Shown here: positions 44,106-54,876 of the stretch, in pieces | Layout: every line of letters starts with the position of its first letter | Position numbering within the stretch: position 1 is the first letter of the stretch | Source: Acidobacteriota bacterium | GTDB lineage: Bacteria; Acidobacteriota; Blastocatellia; UBA7656 | Direction: 5' to 3' | Assembly (NCBI GenBank): GCA_040754075.1 | Contig: JBFMDH010000039.1 | Location: forward strand, 1-64,000 | Length of the DNA stretch: 64,000 bases | Notes under the pieces: model-generated | What the model was told of the DNA's origin: nothing | Seen by the model: the letters and a program-made list of their open reading frames with translations, nothing else | The model's database searches: none | Made by a program: the position numbers and the translations under genes

Positions 44106-46544
44106 TTAGATTCGTATTCGAGTTCTTTGGCTGATACGTGTCTGTTGATATACGTGAGCGTATATATCAACAGTTGGATTTTCATGAGATAGCGAGACAA
44201 CAACAGCGAATCGCTGACTCGTAATATCAACAGGTGCCCATTTGCGTTGGCAGATTACAGCTAAATACAATGAGTTGCCGTCATATTGCCAATTTGCATT
44301 TGAAATATGGAGGCTTCCTCGCTGTAGGGTTCCTTTCTTTCTTAAAGTGGATCGAGGATTGAGTTTGAGCCGATTTCGATTAATATCTCCTAAAATAGGT
44401 ATATCGGCGTTTCCTCCAATATTTTCTATCTCATCACGGTTCCAGGCGCGAAGAGCTTCTGTGATAGATTCCGGTTCAATATTTCTGAAAAGACAAAATT
44501 CCATAGTTACACCTAGATAGCTGTCGCCTCTGGTATGGCGCGTAGGAGGATCAAAAGCAAGTGAAACAGAAATGCAACCCTTCCCTTGAGCAGTAAGGAA
44601 CTCTTGCGGCAAAGATGGGACTTGGAATATTTGAAAAGAATCAATGTCAATTAGCCCATCTGTCATTAAAAGGACTTCATTATTATCTGACCACCGAGCT
44701 CTTGCAAAATCGGGGTGACCATACCCGTAGACTCTTAATAAATCCTTATCCCAAGGTTGCCTATCAGAAAAAAGTAATGGTCGATTTTGAGGGATTCTCG
44801 CTGAATCTGCAATCAATGCTCTTATCAGGTTAGAAGAAGCGGTTGGGAATTCTCCGAATAATTGAGCCGCCAAATTAGCAACGCGAGGGGCTGCAAAACT
44901 TGTGCCTGCAACTGTCCTAAATAATTTACCATCTGGTGGTGCAAAGTTTTTAGCAGTTGAAGGTAAACCCGCATAGGCTGGTTGAGGATTTATATTATGC
45001 AATTCAGAAATACGACCTCTTTCAAACTTCCAGTCTCCGGCAAAATCCACCACATCTGGTTTAATGGATCCATCAACGCCTAATCCTGTTCGAGTAAATG
45101 GAGATGGCCAGCCTTCCTCTCCTGCAACCAGTCGTTCGATGCCTCGGTCATAATGTCTTTGTATATCTCTACCTGAACCATATGATAGACCACCAACTGT
45201 TAGTGCTAATGCTGATGTAGCCGGGTCAATCAAACGAGCCTTTTCATCCAGCAAATATGTAGGGTATTGTTGAAAAATCTCTTCATCGCTTAGTTCGGTG
45301 GGAAAGAAATTTCCTGTTGATATAACAAAGATAATCTCACGATCACGATAACGATGTGCAAGTTCGTCAATAGTGGAGGCAAAACGAAATTGATAGTTGC
45401 CACTTGAGTAAACAAGCCTGCTATCCCCTAAAGAGATGTTAATGACTTTAATGGCAGGATAGTTATTCAAGAAGTAATCAATGGCTTCTTCTAATTGGTG
45501 TTCAACTAATTCATTCTCATCATATTCATTTTGATCATCCGTCACCCTAGCAGAAAAAAGGCGAGCAGAAGGAAGAAAAGTTCTGTTGGAGATACATTCT
45601 CCAACATTGTTGTAAAGAGCAATACCAGCGACTGCTGTCCCATGTCCGCCTGACCGTTGATCACCATCCTCTGCCCCACCTGCAATTCGTTCGCGCAAAC
45701 TATCTGGAAAAACTTGTGCATCTCCTAACGCTAACCCAATTAGAGGATGCTTTTGCATGACACCACTATCTATAATCAATATACCTACCAAATTGCCTGG
45801 AATTTCTTGCTCTACCTGAAGTTGGGCTATTTCGAGTCTGGCAACATCAAGCATTTCAAAAGTTGGTGCTGGTCTGCGGTCTATTTCTTTGATGTAATCA
45901 ATCTCGAGTAATAAGGCCAACATCTCCGCATTAACTTTAGCGCGTATTAGGCATATGTTTTCGCCTATCCATGAATCTGTGACAGCCGCTCTTCCCAAAA
46001 AATTCTGAATTTCCCCTATGTTTTGCTGACATTTTTGACGATTTCCTGTATGCCAAAGCTCTATGTCCAAAGAGGCAAATTCGTCATTTTCCAAGGGTTG
46101 AATTCTTAACATTGATCCTAAACGATCTCCAGAACTGAGTTCTTGAATCGCATCAATCGCTGCTAAACCTTGATATTGTTCCTCCTGAGCATAACTTCTT
46201 AACCGACGGCGTAGCTCGTTTAAAGTGGACTCATCAGGGAATACCACGACTGCACGACGAGAGTCTCTTGCTAACATTTGCAAACCCATTTGCTCAAGTT
46301 GTCTCTCGTCCAGATAACCTTTGGGGTTCAATTGAAGTTTGAATATAAGTTTTGGATTGATGCCCTGCGGTGCAGTTTGTTGCCGTTGTTGCAAGCGGTT
46401 GGCAATCTGTTCTGCCTGCTCAATTAGCATTTGCCCATGCTCTTGGCGGCTGTCTCTTTCGACATATCTTCCTCTGCTTTGTCTACGCCTTTGCAATGGT
46501 TGTTCCCAGCTAGGTAGTTCCAAGTGTTCTAAATTCCTAGCCAT
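44106..46544 (-). CDS. Subtilisin-like (S8) protease, IetS-like
   Basis: A protein of 812 residues without a signal peptide, hence cytoplasmic. A 250-residue N-terminal region is followed by an S8 protease domain with the full triad: D259 in IIDSG, H301 in GGHGTAV and S549 in AGTSFAAP. Oxyanion N412 lies in STGNF. A C-terminal region of about 200 residues completes it. GAGG precedes the ATG. The AAA ATPase gene ends 12 bases upstream, giving a two-gene operon with the architecture of the IetAS anti-phage/plasmid-stability system (protease IetS with ATPase IetA). The region is more AT-rich than its neighbours by eye, consistent with horizontal transfer. Its targets are unknown. Confidence 0.82.
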   Translation of the reverse strand: MARNLEHLELPSWEQPLQRRRQSRGRYVERDSRQEHGQMLIEQAEQIANRLQQRQQTAPQGINPKLIFKLQLNPKGYLDERQLEQMGLQMLARDSRRAVVVFPDESTLNELRRRLRSYAQEEQYQGLAAIDAIQELSSGDRLGSMLRIQPLENDEFASLDIELWHTGNRQKCQQNIGEIQNFLGRAAVTDSWIGENICLIRAKVNAEMLALLLEIDYIKEIDRRPAPTFEMLDVARLEIAQLQVEQEIPGNLVGILIIDSGVMQKHPLIGLALGDAQVFPDSLRERIAGGAEDGDQRSGGHGTAVAGIALYNNVGECISNRTFLPSARLFSARVTDDQNEYDENELVEHQLEEAIDYFLNNYPAIKVINISLGDSRLVYSSGNYQFRFASTIDELAHRYRDREIIFVISTGNFFPTELSDEEIFQQYPTYLLDEKARLIDPATSALALTVGGLSYGSGRDIQRHYDRGIERLVAGEEGWPSPFTRTGLGVDGSIKPDVVDFAGDWKFERGRISELHNINPQPAYAGLPSTAKNFAPPDGKLFRTVAGTSFAAPRVANLAAQLFGEFPTASSNLIRALIADSARIPQNRPLLFSDRQPWDKDLLRVYGYGHPDFARARWSDNNEVLLMTDGLIDIDSFQIFQVPSLPQEFLTAQGKGCISVSLAFDPPTRHTRGDSYLGVTMEFCLFRNIEPESITEALRAWNRDEIENIGGNADIPILGDINRNRLKLNPRSTLRKKGTLQRGSLHISNANWQYDGNSLYLAVICQRKWAPVDITSQRFAVVVSLSHENPTVDIYAHVYQQTRISQRTRIRI

Positions 46545-46556
46545 CTACTTTTTACC

Positions 46557-47609
46557 TCAACTGTTTTTTTTATTATTTCTGTTAGCCTGTTTATTACAGT
46601 TGTCTGCGATTTGCGAAAGCTGTCGGGAAATAGTCATACGTTCCCGAAATGAACTCAGAGCAGCTTGTGCATCTTTCTGATAAATTTGGTTGCGACTTTC
46701 TAATAATGCTAATCGTACAGACTCGAGACATAGTCGTTCAATATCTGCACCAGTTGCGTCTCTCATTTGTTTGGCAATCGCTTCAAGGTTTAAGTTTGAA
46801 TAATCAAAACCTCTAAGAAATTGACGCAACATCAAAATTCGATCTTGCAAAGATGGTAAAGAAAACTGAACAACGGATTCAAATCTACGCCAAACAGCCT
46901 TATCTAGCAACCCTTCATGATTGGTAGCTGCAATAAGTAAGCTTTCGCCGCGAAAAGCATCCATTAACTGAAGAAGTGTGTTTACTACACGCTTCAGTTC
47001 ACCATGCTCAAAAAGATTATCGCGATCTTTGCCAATGGCATCGAACTCATCAAAAAGAACTACCCATTGTCCACGTCGAACGAAATCAAAAACCCTTCTA
47101 AGATTTGCGGCAGTTTCTCCTAGATATGAAGATACTACTGCATCAAATCTTACTGTTACTAAGGGAAAGTATAAGATTGCTGAAAGCACCTGAGCCGCAA
47201 GTGTTTTTCCGCACCCAGGTGGCCCAAAAAAGAGTACTTTTTGAGTAGGTCTAACCCCTCCACTTGCTAATAAATCTTTATGATGATGCTCTTTGGCAAT
47301 TCGCTTGAGAATGTTGAGAGATTTTTCTGCGAGGACAATACGCTCCCAATCAAAGGCATATTCTGCAATATCAAGGAGTGGAAAGCCACGTTCTCGATCT
47401 TTGGGAACTTCGTATGGATTTATGGCATTCTTTTTTTCAATGTGAGTACCATTTCCATTGAGTAGAATTCTTTCTAAATCGTCTGCTAACAAACGATGGT
47501 TTTTTTCTCTTTCTTCTTTAATCAGTTTTTCGGCAGCAGTACGAAACGCAGAATCATCACGCTGTGCAAATCCTCGAAAAAGTTGGCGTAATATTTCTCC
47601 ATTTGTCAT
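46557..47609 (-). CDS. AAA ATPase, IetA-like
   Basis: A protein of 350 residues with one AAA module. Walker A is GPPGCGKT (129-136), Walker B VVLFDEFD (183-190), sensor 1 N230 in AATNHEG, and RRF (241-243) marks the arginine-finger area. The N-terminal 90 residues are charged and helical. It is classic AAA (FtsH/katanin-like), not MoxR. AGAGGA precedes the ATG. It is the first gene of the operon with the subtilisin-like protease. In the IetAS model the ATPase gates or activates the protease on phage or plasmid challenge; that is taken from the family, not seen here. Confidence 0.85.
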   Translation of the reverse strand: MTNGEILRQLFRGFAQRDDSAFRTAAEKLIKEEREKNHRLLADDLERILLNGNGTHIEKKNAINPYEVPKDRERGFPLLDIAEYAFDWERIVLAEKSLNILKRIAKEHHHKDLLASGGVRPTQKVLFFGPPGCGKTLAAQVLSAILYFPLVTVRFDAVVSSYLGETAANLRRVFDFVRRGQWVVLFDEFDAIGKDRDNLFEHGELKRVVNTLLQLMDAFRGESLLIAATNHEGLLDKAVWRRFESVVQFSLPSLQDRILMLRQFLRGFDYSNLNLEAIAKQMRDATGADIERLCLESVRLALLESRNQIYQKDAQAALSSFRERMTISRQLSQIADNCNKQANRNNKKNS

Positions 47610-47672
47610 ATTGCCAATCCTCTATTTACCTAACGTAAATTAACAGATTTGCCGTGGGGCAATCTACATTAA

Positions 47673-49723
<2,051 letters not shown>

Positions 49724-49725
49724 TT

Positions 49726-49766
49726 AAAAACGAAAGCCGTTCCGCCTGCGAGAGAACGGAACGGCT
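49726..49766 (-). terminator. Intrinsic terminator downstream of the TPP aptamer
   Basis: Hairpin arms AGCCGTTCCG (49735-49744) and CGGAACGGCT (49757-49766). On the minus strand they are followed by TTCGTTTTT. It lies 10 bp after the aptamer, consistent with transcription attenuation. Confidence 0.75.
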
Positions 49767-49775
49767 CAATAGCGT

Positions 49776-49866
49776 TTCCTGAGTTCTCCCTGCGTCGGCA
49801 TTATCCGCATCAGGTTCTTAGGGTCTCCCGCTGTGGGACTCTCAGCCTCCGTTGAAGCTCCCCTGA
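49776..49866 (-). promoter_or_regulatory. TPP riboswitch (THI element) for thiC
   Basis: On the minus strand: GGGGAGC at the start, CTGAGAG in the pyrimidine sensor helix, ACCC then GAACCTGAT, and GATAATGCCGACGCAGGGA. All conserved THI-box segments are in order, with closing P1 arms CAGGGG and CTCAGG-side bases. It directly precedes the terminator and thiC. Confidence 0.93.
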
Positions 49867-49891
49867 AAAAATTCATTGAACCAAAGATCGG

Positions 49892-50443
49892 TTATAAAAA
49901 CAAATCATCAACCGCCATTGTCCAACCGGGCAGAGCCGGTTCAGCATTCGCCCTTTCGCCGCGCCGAAAAACCGTTGCCTGATGGGGCATATCGAAACGA
50001 TAAACGCTGATCAACTCGCCTCTGAGCACATCAACATCCCAGACGACCTGTGTCCCTGCCGCAAAGTAATCGGCAAGCTTTTCGATAATCTGTTGTTCGG
50101 CTTTCGCGCCATAATCATTTTCGCTTCTGACTTCAACAGCAAAAATCGGCGCGCCTTCGGGGAATTTACCGCCTGTTGGGCGACCTGTATAAAACGAAGC
50201 GTCGGGGCTGATGGATTGGCGATTGGGCAAATTGACGATAAAGCCGATGTTATCGGTTAAAGCATAGCCGCGTTTGGTTTTTCGCGCATAATCTCTGAGG
50301 CTGGCAAAGATTTCACCGGCTGCGTAGTTTGGCAGAAATCCTGTGGGACTCATATAGACTAACTCTCCATTGACGATTTCAGCTTTGCCGTTATCCCGAA
50401 CCTTGTACAAATTTTCGATTGTCGCCTCGACTTTGCTGCTCAT
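49892..50443 (-). CDS. Uma2 family putative endonuclease
   Basis: A protein of 183 residues of the Uma2 family (restriction-endonuclease-like fold). The core is visible as ISPDASFYTG (Asp), FAVEVRSENDYG (Glu plus following residues) and the preceding strand; the classical lysine is replaced by R/S in EVRSEND, as in many Uma2 proteins. AAGGG precedes the ATG. These proteins are common in cyanobacteria and Acidobacteriota in many copies and no biological role is proven. It is divergent from ligD. Confidence 0.8.
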   Translation of the reverse strand: MSSKVEATIENLYKVRDNGKAEIVNGELVYMSPTGFLPNYAAGEIFASLRDYARKTKRGYALTDNIGFIVNLPNRQSISPDASFYTGRPTGGKFPEGAPIFAVEVRSENDYGAKAEQQIIEKLADYFAAGTQVVWDVDVLRGELISVYRFDMPHQATVFRRGERANAEPALPGWTMAVDDLFL

Positions 50444-50818
50444 AAAATTTCAAACCCTTATGAAACGCGAAGCGCGTTTTTATTTCCAGATTGCGTTAAT
50501 TCCCGTTTTGCCTGAATCATTGGTGCATCAACAATCAATTCAAGCAGTGCCATCCATCGCTCATTGATTTTTGTTGCAGGCAAACTTGAGATTAACAATC
50601 AATCTATCTGTGAGCAAGGTTTTAAAAATGTCTTTCAGCGCCTTGCAGGCGATTAATCACACACAGCGATGCGGCATTCGTCTTGCATTTCTGATATTGA
50701 AAATAAATGATGAAGAAAAGTGAGTTGAAATCGAACGACAGATCATTTTGACTTGATTGCAAAATATACAAGGGGTCGATGGGATTGCGGAAAAAAAGCG
50801 AGTGAAGGAATCAGCAAC
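50444..50818. other. Divergent promoter region between Uma2 and ligD
   Basis: 375 bp with no supported gene. A short hairpin AACGCG AAG CGCGTT followed by TTTATTT lies at 50463-50484 on the plus strand and could terminate or attenuate transcription. The rest is unremarkable. Confidence 0.4.
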
Positions 50819-52411
50819 ATGGGATTGAGGCTTTATAATAAGAAAAGGAACTTTCAACAGACCAGTGAACCTCGCGGAGAAATCTCAAAGAGCAAACATC
50901 ACCGCTTTGTTGTGCAGGAACATCATGCTTCCAATTTGCACTTTGATTTTCGCCTGGAAATGGGCGGCGTTTTGAAATCCTGGGCGATTCGTAAAGGTCC
51001 GTCGCTTGACCCGGATGTCAAACGGCTGGCAATTACCACCGAAGATCATCCTGTCAGTTATTTGAAATTTCAGGGCACCATTCCTGAAGGCAGTTATGGC
51101 GCGGGTGAACAATTAATCTGGGATACGGGGACTTATGAACCGCTTACCGATGAAAATCCGATGCAGGGGTACGAAGACGGAAAACTTAAATTTATTTTGA
51201 ACGGTGAAAAGTTGGGCGGCGAATTCAATCTCATTCGCTTGACCGATCAGGTGAATCACTGGCTGCTCATGAAAGCGAAAGATGATTATGCAAAATCCGG
51301 CTGGCAACTTGAATTAATTCTTCCCGAAAAACAGAGCAAGAGCGCTATCGAAAGCCAATCGGAAAAATCTGCTGCTTCAAAAAAAACAGCAGTCGAAAAA
51401 GAAGTTGCAACTCAGCCCGGTCGCCGGTTGATGACCGTTAGACGCGCGTTTACGGCTGAGAAACTGGAAGGCAATGTCGATCTCAAAGTTGGCAAGCACA
51501 TCGTCGCTTTAACTCATCTCGACAAAATTTATTACCCGGATGATGGCATCACGAAATGCGTTTTGGCACGTTATTACTATGAGATTGCCGATACCATTTT
51601 GCCTTACCTGAAAGACCGCCCGATGATCATGAAACGTTACCCGGAAGGCATCAACGGTTTTTCGTTTCATCAACACGATGTCGATGAAGTCCCCGATTAT
51701 GTGCGCACCGTCAGGCTTGATGTTGCCGAGGGGCACACCGTGGATTATTTGATTTGTGATAATCCCGCGACTTTGCTTTATATGACGAACCTCGGCGCGA
51801 TTGAACGCCACCCCTGGCATTCGCGAATCAAACATCTCGATAATCCCGATTATTTGGTTTTCGACCTCGACCCCGGAACCGGCGTGGAATTTCCGATGAT
51901 TTGTGAAGTTGCTCTTACGACCAGAAAAGTTCTGGAAAACCTCGGACTCGAAGCTTACGCGAAAACCTCCGGTTCAAGAGGTATTCATATCTATGTGCCG
52001 ATTAAAACGATTTATACCTATGAACAGGTCGCCGGGTTTGCCGAGCAGGTTGCAAAACTCGTAGTTAAAGAAAACCCTGAACTCGCAGCCGTTGAACGAA
52101 TGCTCAGTAAACGAAAGCAGCAGCAAATCTATGTCGATTATTTGCAGAACGCGCGCGGCAAATCGGTGGTTGCGCCCTATTCCGCGCGACCTAAACCCGG
52201 AGCCACGGTTTCTGCGCCGCTCAAATGGGAAGAAGTCAGCCGCAAAAAAATTACGCCACAGGATTTCACGATTAAAAATATACTCAGGCGTGTGGACAAA
52301 GTCGGCGACCTGTTTGAAGGCGTGCTTGGTAAACCGCAAAAATTGCACGAAGCATTCGTAAAACTTGAAAATCTCCAGGAGGTGCAAATATCCCGACAGC
52401 GCAACGCTTAA
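50819..52411 (+). CDS. LigD-type protein with PE and POL domains, no ligase domain
   Basis: About 530 residues. The N-terminal 3'-phosphoesterase domain (about 20-150) has HHRFVVQEHHASNLHFDFRL and SWAIRKGPSLDP. A basic, low-complexity linker (about 165-210, SAASKKTAVEKE) follows. The LigD primase-polymerase domain (about 225-525) has LTHLDKIYYPDDGITK, the catalytic DLDPG near 350 and ASGSRG-like KTSGSRGIHIYVPI. The ATP-dependent ligase domain found in Mycobacterium or Pseudomonas LigD is absent. The order PE-POL is that of Pseudomonas LigD without its middle. AAGGA lies nine bases before the ATG at 50819; the frame is open to 50753. It would serve end processing and fill-in in non-homologous end joining; Ku and a ligase are not in the window. 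Confidence 0.85.
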   Translation: MGLRLYNKKRNFQQTSEPRGEISKSKHHRFVVQEHHASNLHFDFRLEMGGVLKSWAIRKGPSLDPDVKRLAITTEDHPVSYLKFQGTIPEGSYGAGEQLIWDTGTYEPLTDENPMQGYEDGKLKFILNGEKLGGEFNLIRLTDQVNHWLLMKAKDDYAKSGWQLELILPEKQSKSAIESQSEKSAASKKTAVEKEVATQPGRRLMTVRRAFTAEKLEGNVDLKVGKHIVALTHLDKIYYPDDGITKCVLARYYYEIADTILPYLKDRPMIMKRYPEGINGFSFHQHDVDEVPDYVRTVRLDVAEGHTVDYLICDNPATLLYMTNLGAIERHPWHSRIKHLDNPDYLVFDLDPGTGVEFPMICEVALTTRKVLENLGLEAYAKTSGSRGIHIYVPIKTIYTYEQVAGFAEQVAKLVVKENPELAAVERMLSKRKQQQIYVDYLQNARGKSVVAPYSARPKPGATVSAPLKWEEVSRKKITPQDFTIKNILRRVDKVGDLFEGVLGKPQKLHEAFVKLENLQEVQISRQRNA

Positions 52412-52480
52412 ATGAAGGTTGAGACGAATAGATTTTTGCGAAAGGTGGCAGCAGCGGCGCAATGAAGCTAAAGATTTCGC

Positions 52481-53479
52481 TCAGCCGCCGATGAATACCA
52501 TAGTGCGTGGCGGTTGAATGAAGTCGGGTTCATTGATGCGATGCCCGGCTTCTTTTTTCATGACCGTATCGATCATAAATTGGGCGAGCGCTGCGCGTGT
52601 ATCGTCGCGTCGGATGCGGTCGCGAATGCTGTGGTCAACCATCGAAAACAGGCAGGTTCGCAAATTGCCATCGGCAGTTAGTCTGAGCCTCGAACACGCG
52701 CCGCAAAAAGCCTGAGTGACCGGTGCGATGATGCCGATTTCTCCCTTTGCGCCATCCGCGAAAACATATTTCAAGGCGGTTTCGCTTGGATTATCGCGTT
52801 TGATGGGAACCAGTTTATGCCGGGCTTCGATGCGCTCCAGAATTTCGCGACCGCTCACCATCATGGTTCTATCCCATTGGTGCGCGTTATCAAGCGGCAT
52901 ATATTCGATGAAGCGCATGGCAACGCCGGTCTGTCTGGCGAAATCTGCGAAATCCGCAACTTCCGTTTCATTCATTCCACGAATCACCACACAGTTAATC
53001 TTGGGCGGCGCGAAACCGGCTGCCATAGCCCCTTCTATGCCATCGAGCACCGATTGCAGCGCATCACGACGAGTGATTTGTTTGAAGACTTCGGGCTTTA
53101 AGGAATCACAACTGATGGTTAAACGTGAAAGTCCCGCATCACGCAAACTTTTAGCGCGTTCTTTCAAACCATCGGCGTTGGTCGTCAGCGCCAGGTCTTT
53201 GACACCTTCGATTTTTGCCAGCCGTTCGATTAAAAATTCAATATCTTTGCGAAGCAGCGGCTCGCCACCCGTGAGGCGGAGTTTTTCGACGCCAAGGCTT
53301 ACGGCGATTTCGGCAATCAGAATGATTTCTTCGTAAGTGAGAATATCCTGACGACGTTTCCACACCACATCTTCATCGGGAATGCAATAAAAACAACGGA
53401 AATTGCATTTGTCGGTCACAGAGATGCGCAGGTCACGAATCACTCGCCCGAATTTATCCTGTAAAAGTGTTTGTGTCAT
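52481..53479 (-). CDS. moaA: GTP 3',8-cyclase (molybdenum cofactor biosynthesis)
   Basis: A radical-SAM enzyme of 332 residues that rearranges GTP to a 3',8-cyclo intermediate in the first step of molybdopterin synthesis. The N-terminal cluster motif is CNFRCFYC (C25, C29, C32), and LRLTGGEPLLR binds the SAM side. The second cluster lies in FCGACSRLRLTADGNLRTCLF near the C-terminus, and the protein ends with the conserved GG. The ATG at 53479 is preferred over the TTG at 53497. It stands alone; a MOSC gene lies 13 kb away. Confidence 0.95.
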   Translation of the reverse strand: MTQTLLQDKFGRVIRDLRISVTDKCNFRCFYCIPDEDVVWKRRQDILTYEEIILIAEIAVSLGVEKLRLTGGEPLLRKDIEFLIERLAKIEGVKDLALTTNADGLKERAKSLRDAGLSRLTISCDSLKPEVFKQITRRDALQSVLDGIEGAMAAGFAPPKINCVVIRGMNETEVADFADFARQTGVAMRFIEYMPLDNAHQWDRTMMVSGREILERIEARHKLVPIKRDNPSETALKYVFADGAKGEIGIIAPVTQAFCGACSRLRLTADGNLRTCLFSMVDHSIRDRIRRDDTRAALAQFMIDTVMKKEAGHRINEPDFIQPPRTMVFIGG

Positions 53480-53635
53480 GTTCAGAATGTCGCCCAATGA
53501 ATTAAATCAAATTCTAACAGTCGTACAAGAGGGGAGCAACAAATTGGGTTGTGCCATCACAAGGTAAAGCAAGTGCGTGCAAGTCACCAGCATCGCGTAC
53601 TCAGTGAAAATTAATTGAATGGATAGGCATAAATA

Positions 53636-53673
53636 AAAATGCGCCGTAACCATTCAGGTAAACGGCGCATTTT
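53636..53673 (-). terminator. Intrinsic terminator after the CBS gene
   Basis: 12-bp arms AAAATGCGCCGT and ACGGCGCATTTT (perfect complements) with a 14-base loop. On the minus strand a T-rich tail (TTTTATTTATG) follows. It lies 19 bp after the CBS stop. Confidence 0.8.
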
Positions 53674-53691
53674 GGTGAACGAGATGAAAAG

Positions 53692-54783
53692 CTATCGATT
53701 CCCTCGCCAGTATTTTTTCGGTTGTGAGATGCGTTCGAGGGCGCGTGCGAGTTCTATGTTGCGTTCGGCTTCAAGGGCAATATCTCGGGTGGCAACCATG
53801 CCGCGAAGTCTGCCGTTTGCGTCACAAACCGGAATGCGGCGGACTTGATATTCGCCCATTTTATTGATGGCTTCCATTACCGATTCATCCGGGTGGCAGG
53901 TGATAATATCTTCGGTCATGGCATCTTTGGCGGTTGTCAGGCGCGTATCTTTGCCTTCTGCCAGCACGCGGCAAACGATGTCTCTATCGGTCACGATGCC
54001 CACCAGGCGACCATTTTCAACGACAGGAATTGACCCGACATTTTCATCATCCATCATTTCTGCCACCACTCTTAAATGGGTGTCGGGTGTGCAGGTGGTC
54101 ACGTCTCTGGTCATAATATCCCGGCAATTGAGCTGATAGCTTTGACCTTGCCAATTTCTGGTTCCCAAGGCTCCGTAAGTCTCGTACTCCATGCCATAAG
54201 GTTGATAGCCGAATTCGCCTACATAAGGGTTTATGCCGTACTCGTAATCATCGCGGGTTTGATAGCTTTCCTGATTGCGGTAGCCTTCGCGATTGATTCG
54301 GGATTCATGGACATTGCGGCTTGCGTTATAGTCCCTGACTTGTTGCGAAGATTGTCCGCCCTGTTGACGAAAGCGACCTTGATAGCCACGAGTTTGTTGT
54401 GAGCCGCGATTGGCTTGCTGGCGGTCATACTCATCCAATCGCTGACCTTCACGAATGCTTCGTGAATAGAAATCGCCGGTGTCTTCTTCGCGGTCTGCGA
54501 GATTTGCCTGGTCATATCTATCGGGTTGACGGGTTAGCGAGCGACCGGTGGATGCGCCTCTATTGAAGCGGTTCGCCCAGTCCCTATCGGCAGAGGATTG
54601 CCAGCGGCTTTCGTTTTGATACCGCTGAGAACGCGACCGTCTCGGAAAATCGGTCACGCTTTCCTGCCCGCTGCGATATGCAGTATTGAACCCGATGTCG
54701 GATTGTGTGGTCGGTTTTTCGGTAATGGATTGATGCTTTGCTTGATTTTTCTCTTTTTCAATCGCTTCTTTGCTCTTACTCAT
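53692..54783 (-). CDS. CBS-pair protein with long disordered N-terminus
   Basis: About 363 residues. The first 230 are low-complexity and rich in Arg, Gln, Tyr, Asp, Gly and Ser (YQTRDDYEYGINPYVGEFGY-like). Two CBS motifs follow, each shaped like DIMTRDVTTC... GSIPVVENGRLVGIVTDRDIV and then DAMTEDIITC... RRIPVCDANGRLRGMVATRDIA. CBS pairs bind adenine nucleotides; the target protein is unknown. GGGAGG lies five bases before the ATG at 54783. The disordered tail may mediate condensation or interaction; this is inferred from composition. It lies downstream of the second CBS gene on the same strand and is likely co-transcribed. Confidence 0.85.
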   Translation of the reverse strand: MSKSKEAIEKEKNQAKHQSITEKPTTQSDIGFNTAYRSGQESVTDFPRRSRSQRYQNESRWQSSADRDWANRFNRGASTGRSLTRQPDRYDQANLADREEDTGDFYSRSIREGQRLDEYDRQQANRGSQQTRGYQGRFRQQGGQSSQQVRDYNASRNVHESRINREGYRNQESYQTRDDYEYGINPYVGEFGYQPYGMEYETYGALGTRNWQGQSYQLNCRDIMTRDVTTCTPDTHLRVVAEMMDDENVGSIPVVENGRLVGIVTDRDIVCRVLAEGKDTRLTTAKDAMTEDIITCHPDESVMEAINKMGEYQVRRIPVCDANGRLRGMVATRDIALEAERNIELARALERISQPKKYWRGNR

Positions 54784-54876
54784 AATTGCCTCCCTATGGC
54801 GATTCACCAGATGAATGTAGTGAACCTGAAAATTCACCTACGGTTGCGCAGTGAACATAAAAATGATTCTGGTAAC

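Noticed and set aside
52716-53336. Plus-strand frame of 206 codons
   Set aside because: Antisense to moaA; a serine-rich composition typical of reverse-frame reading.
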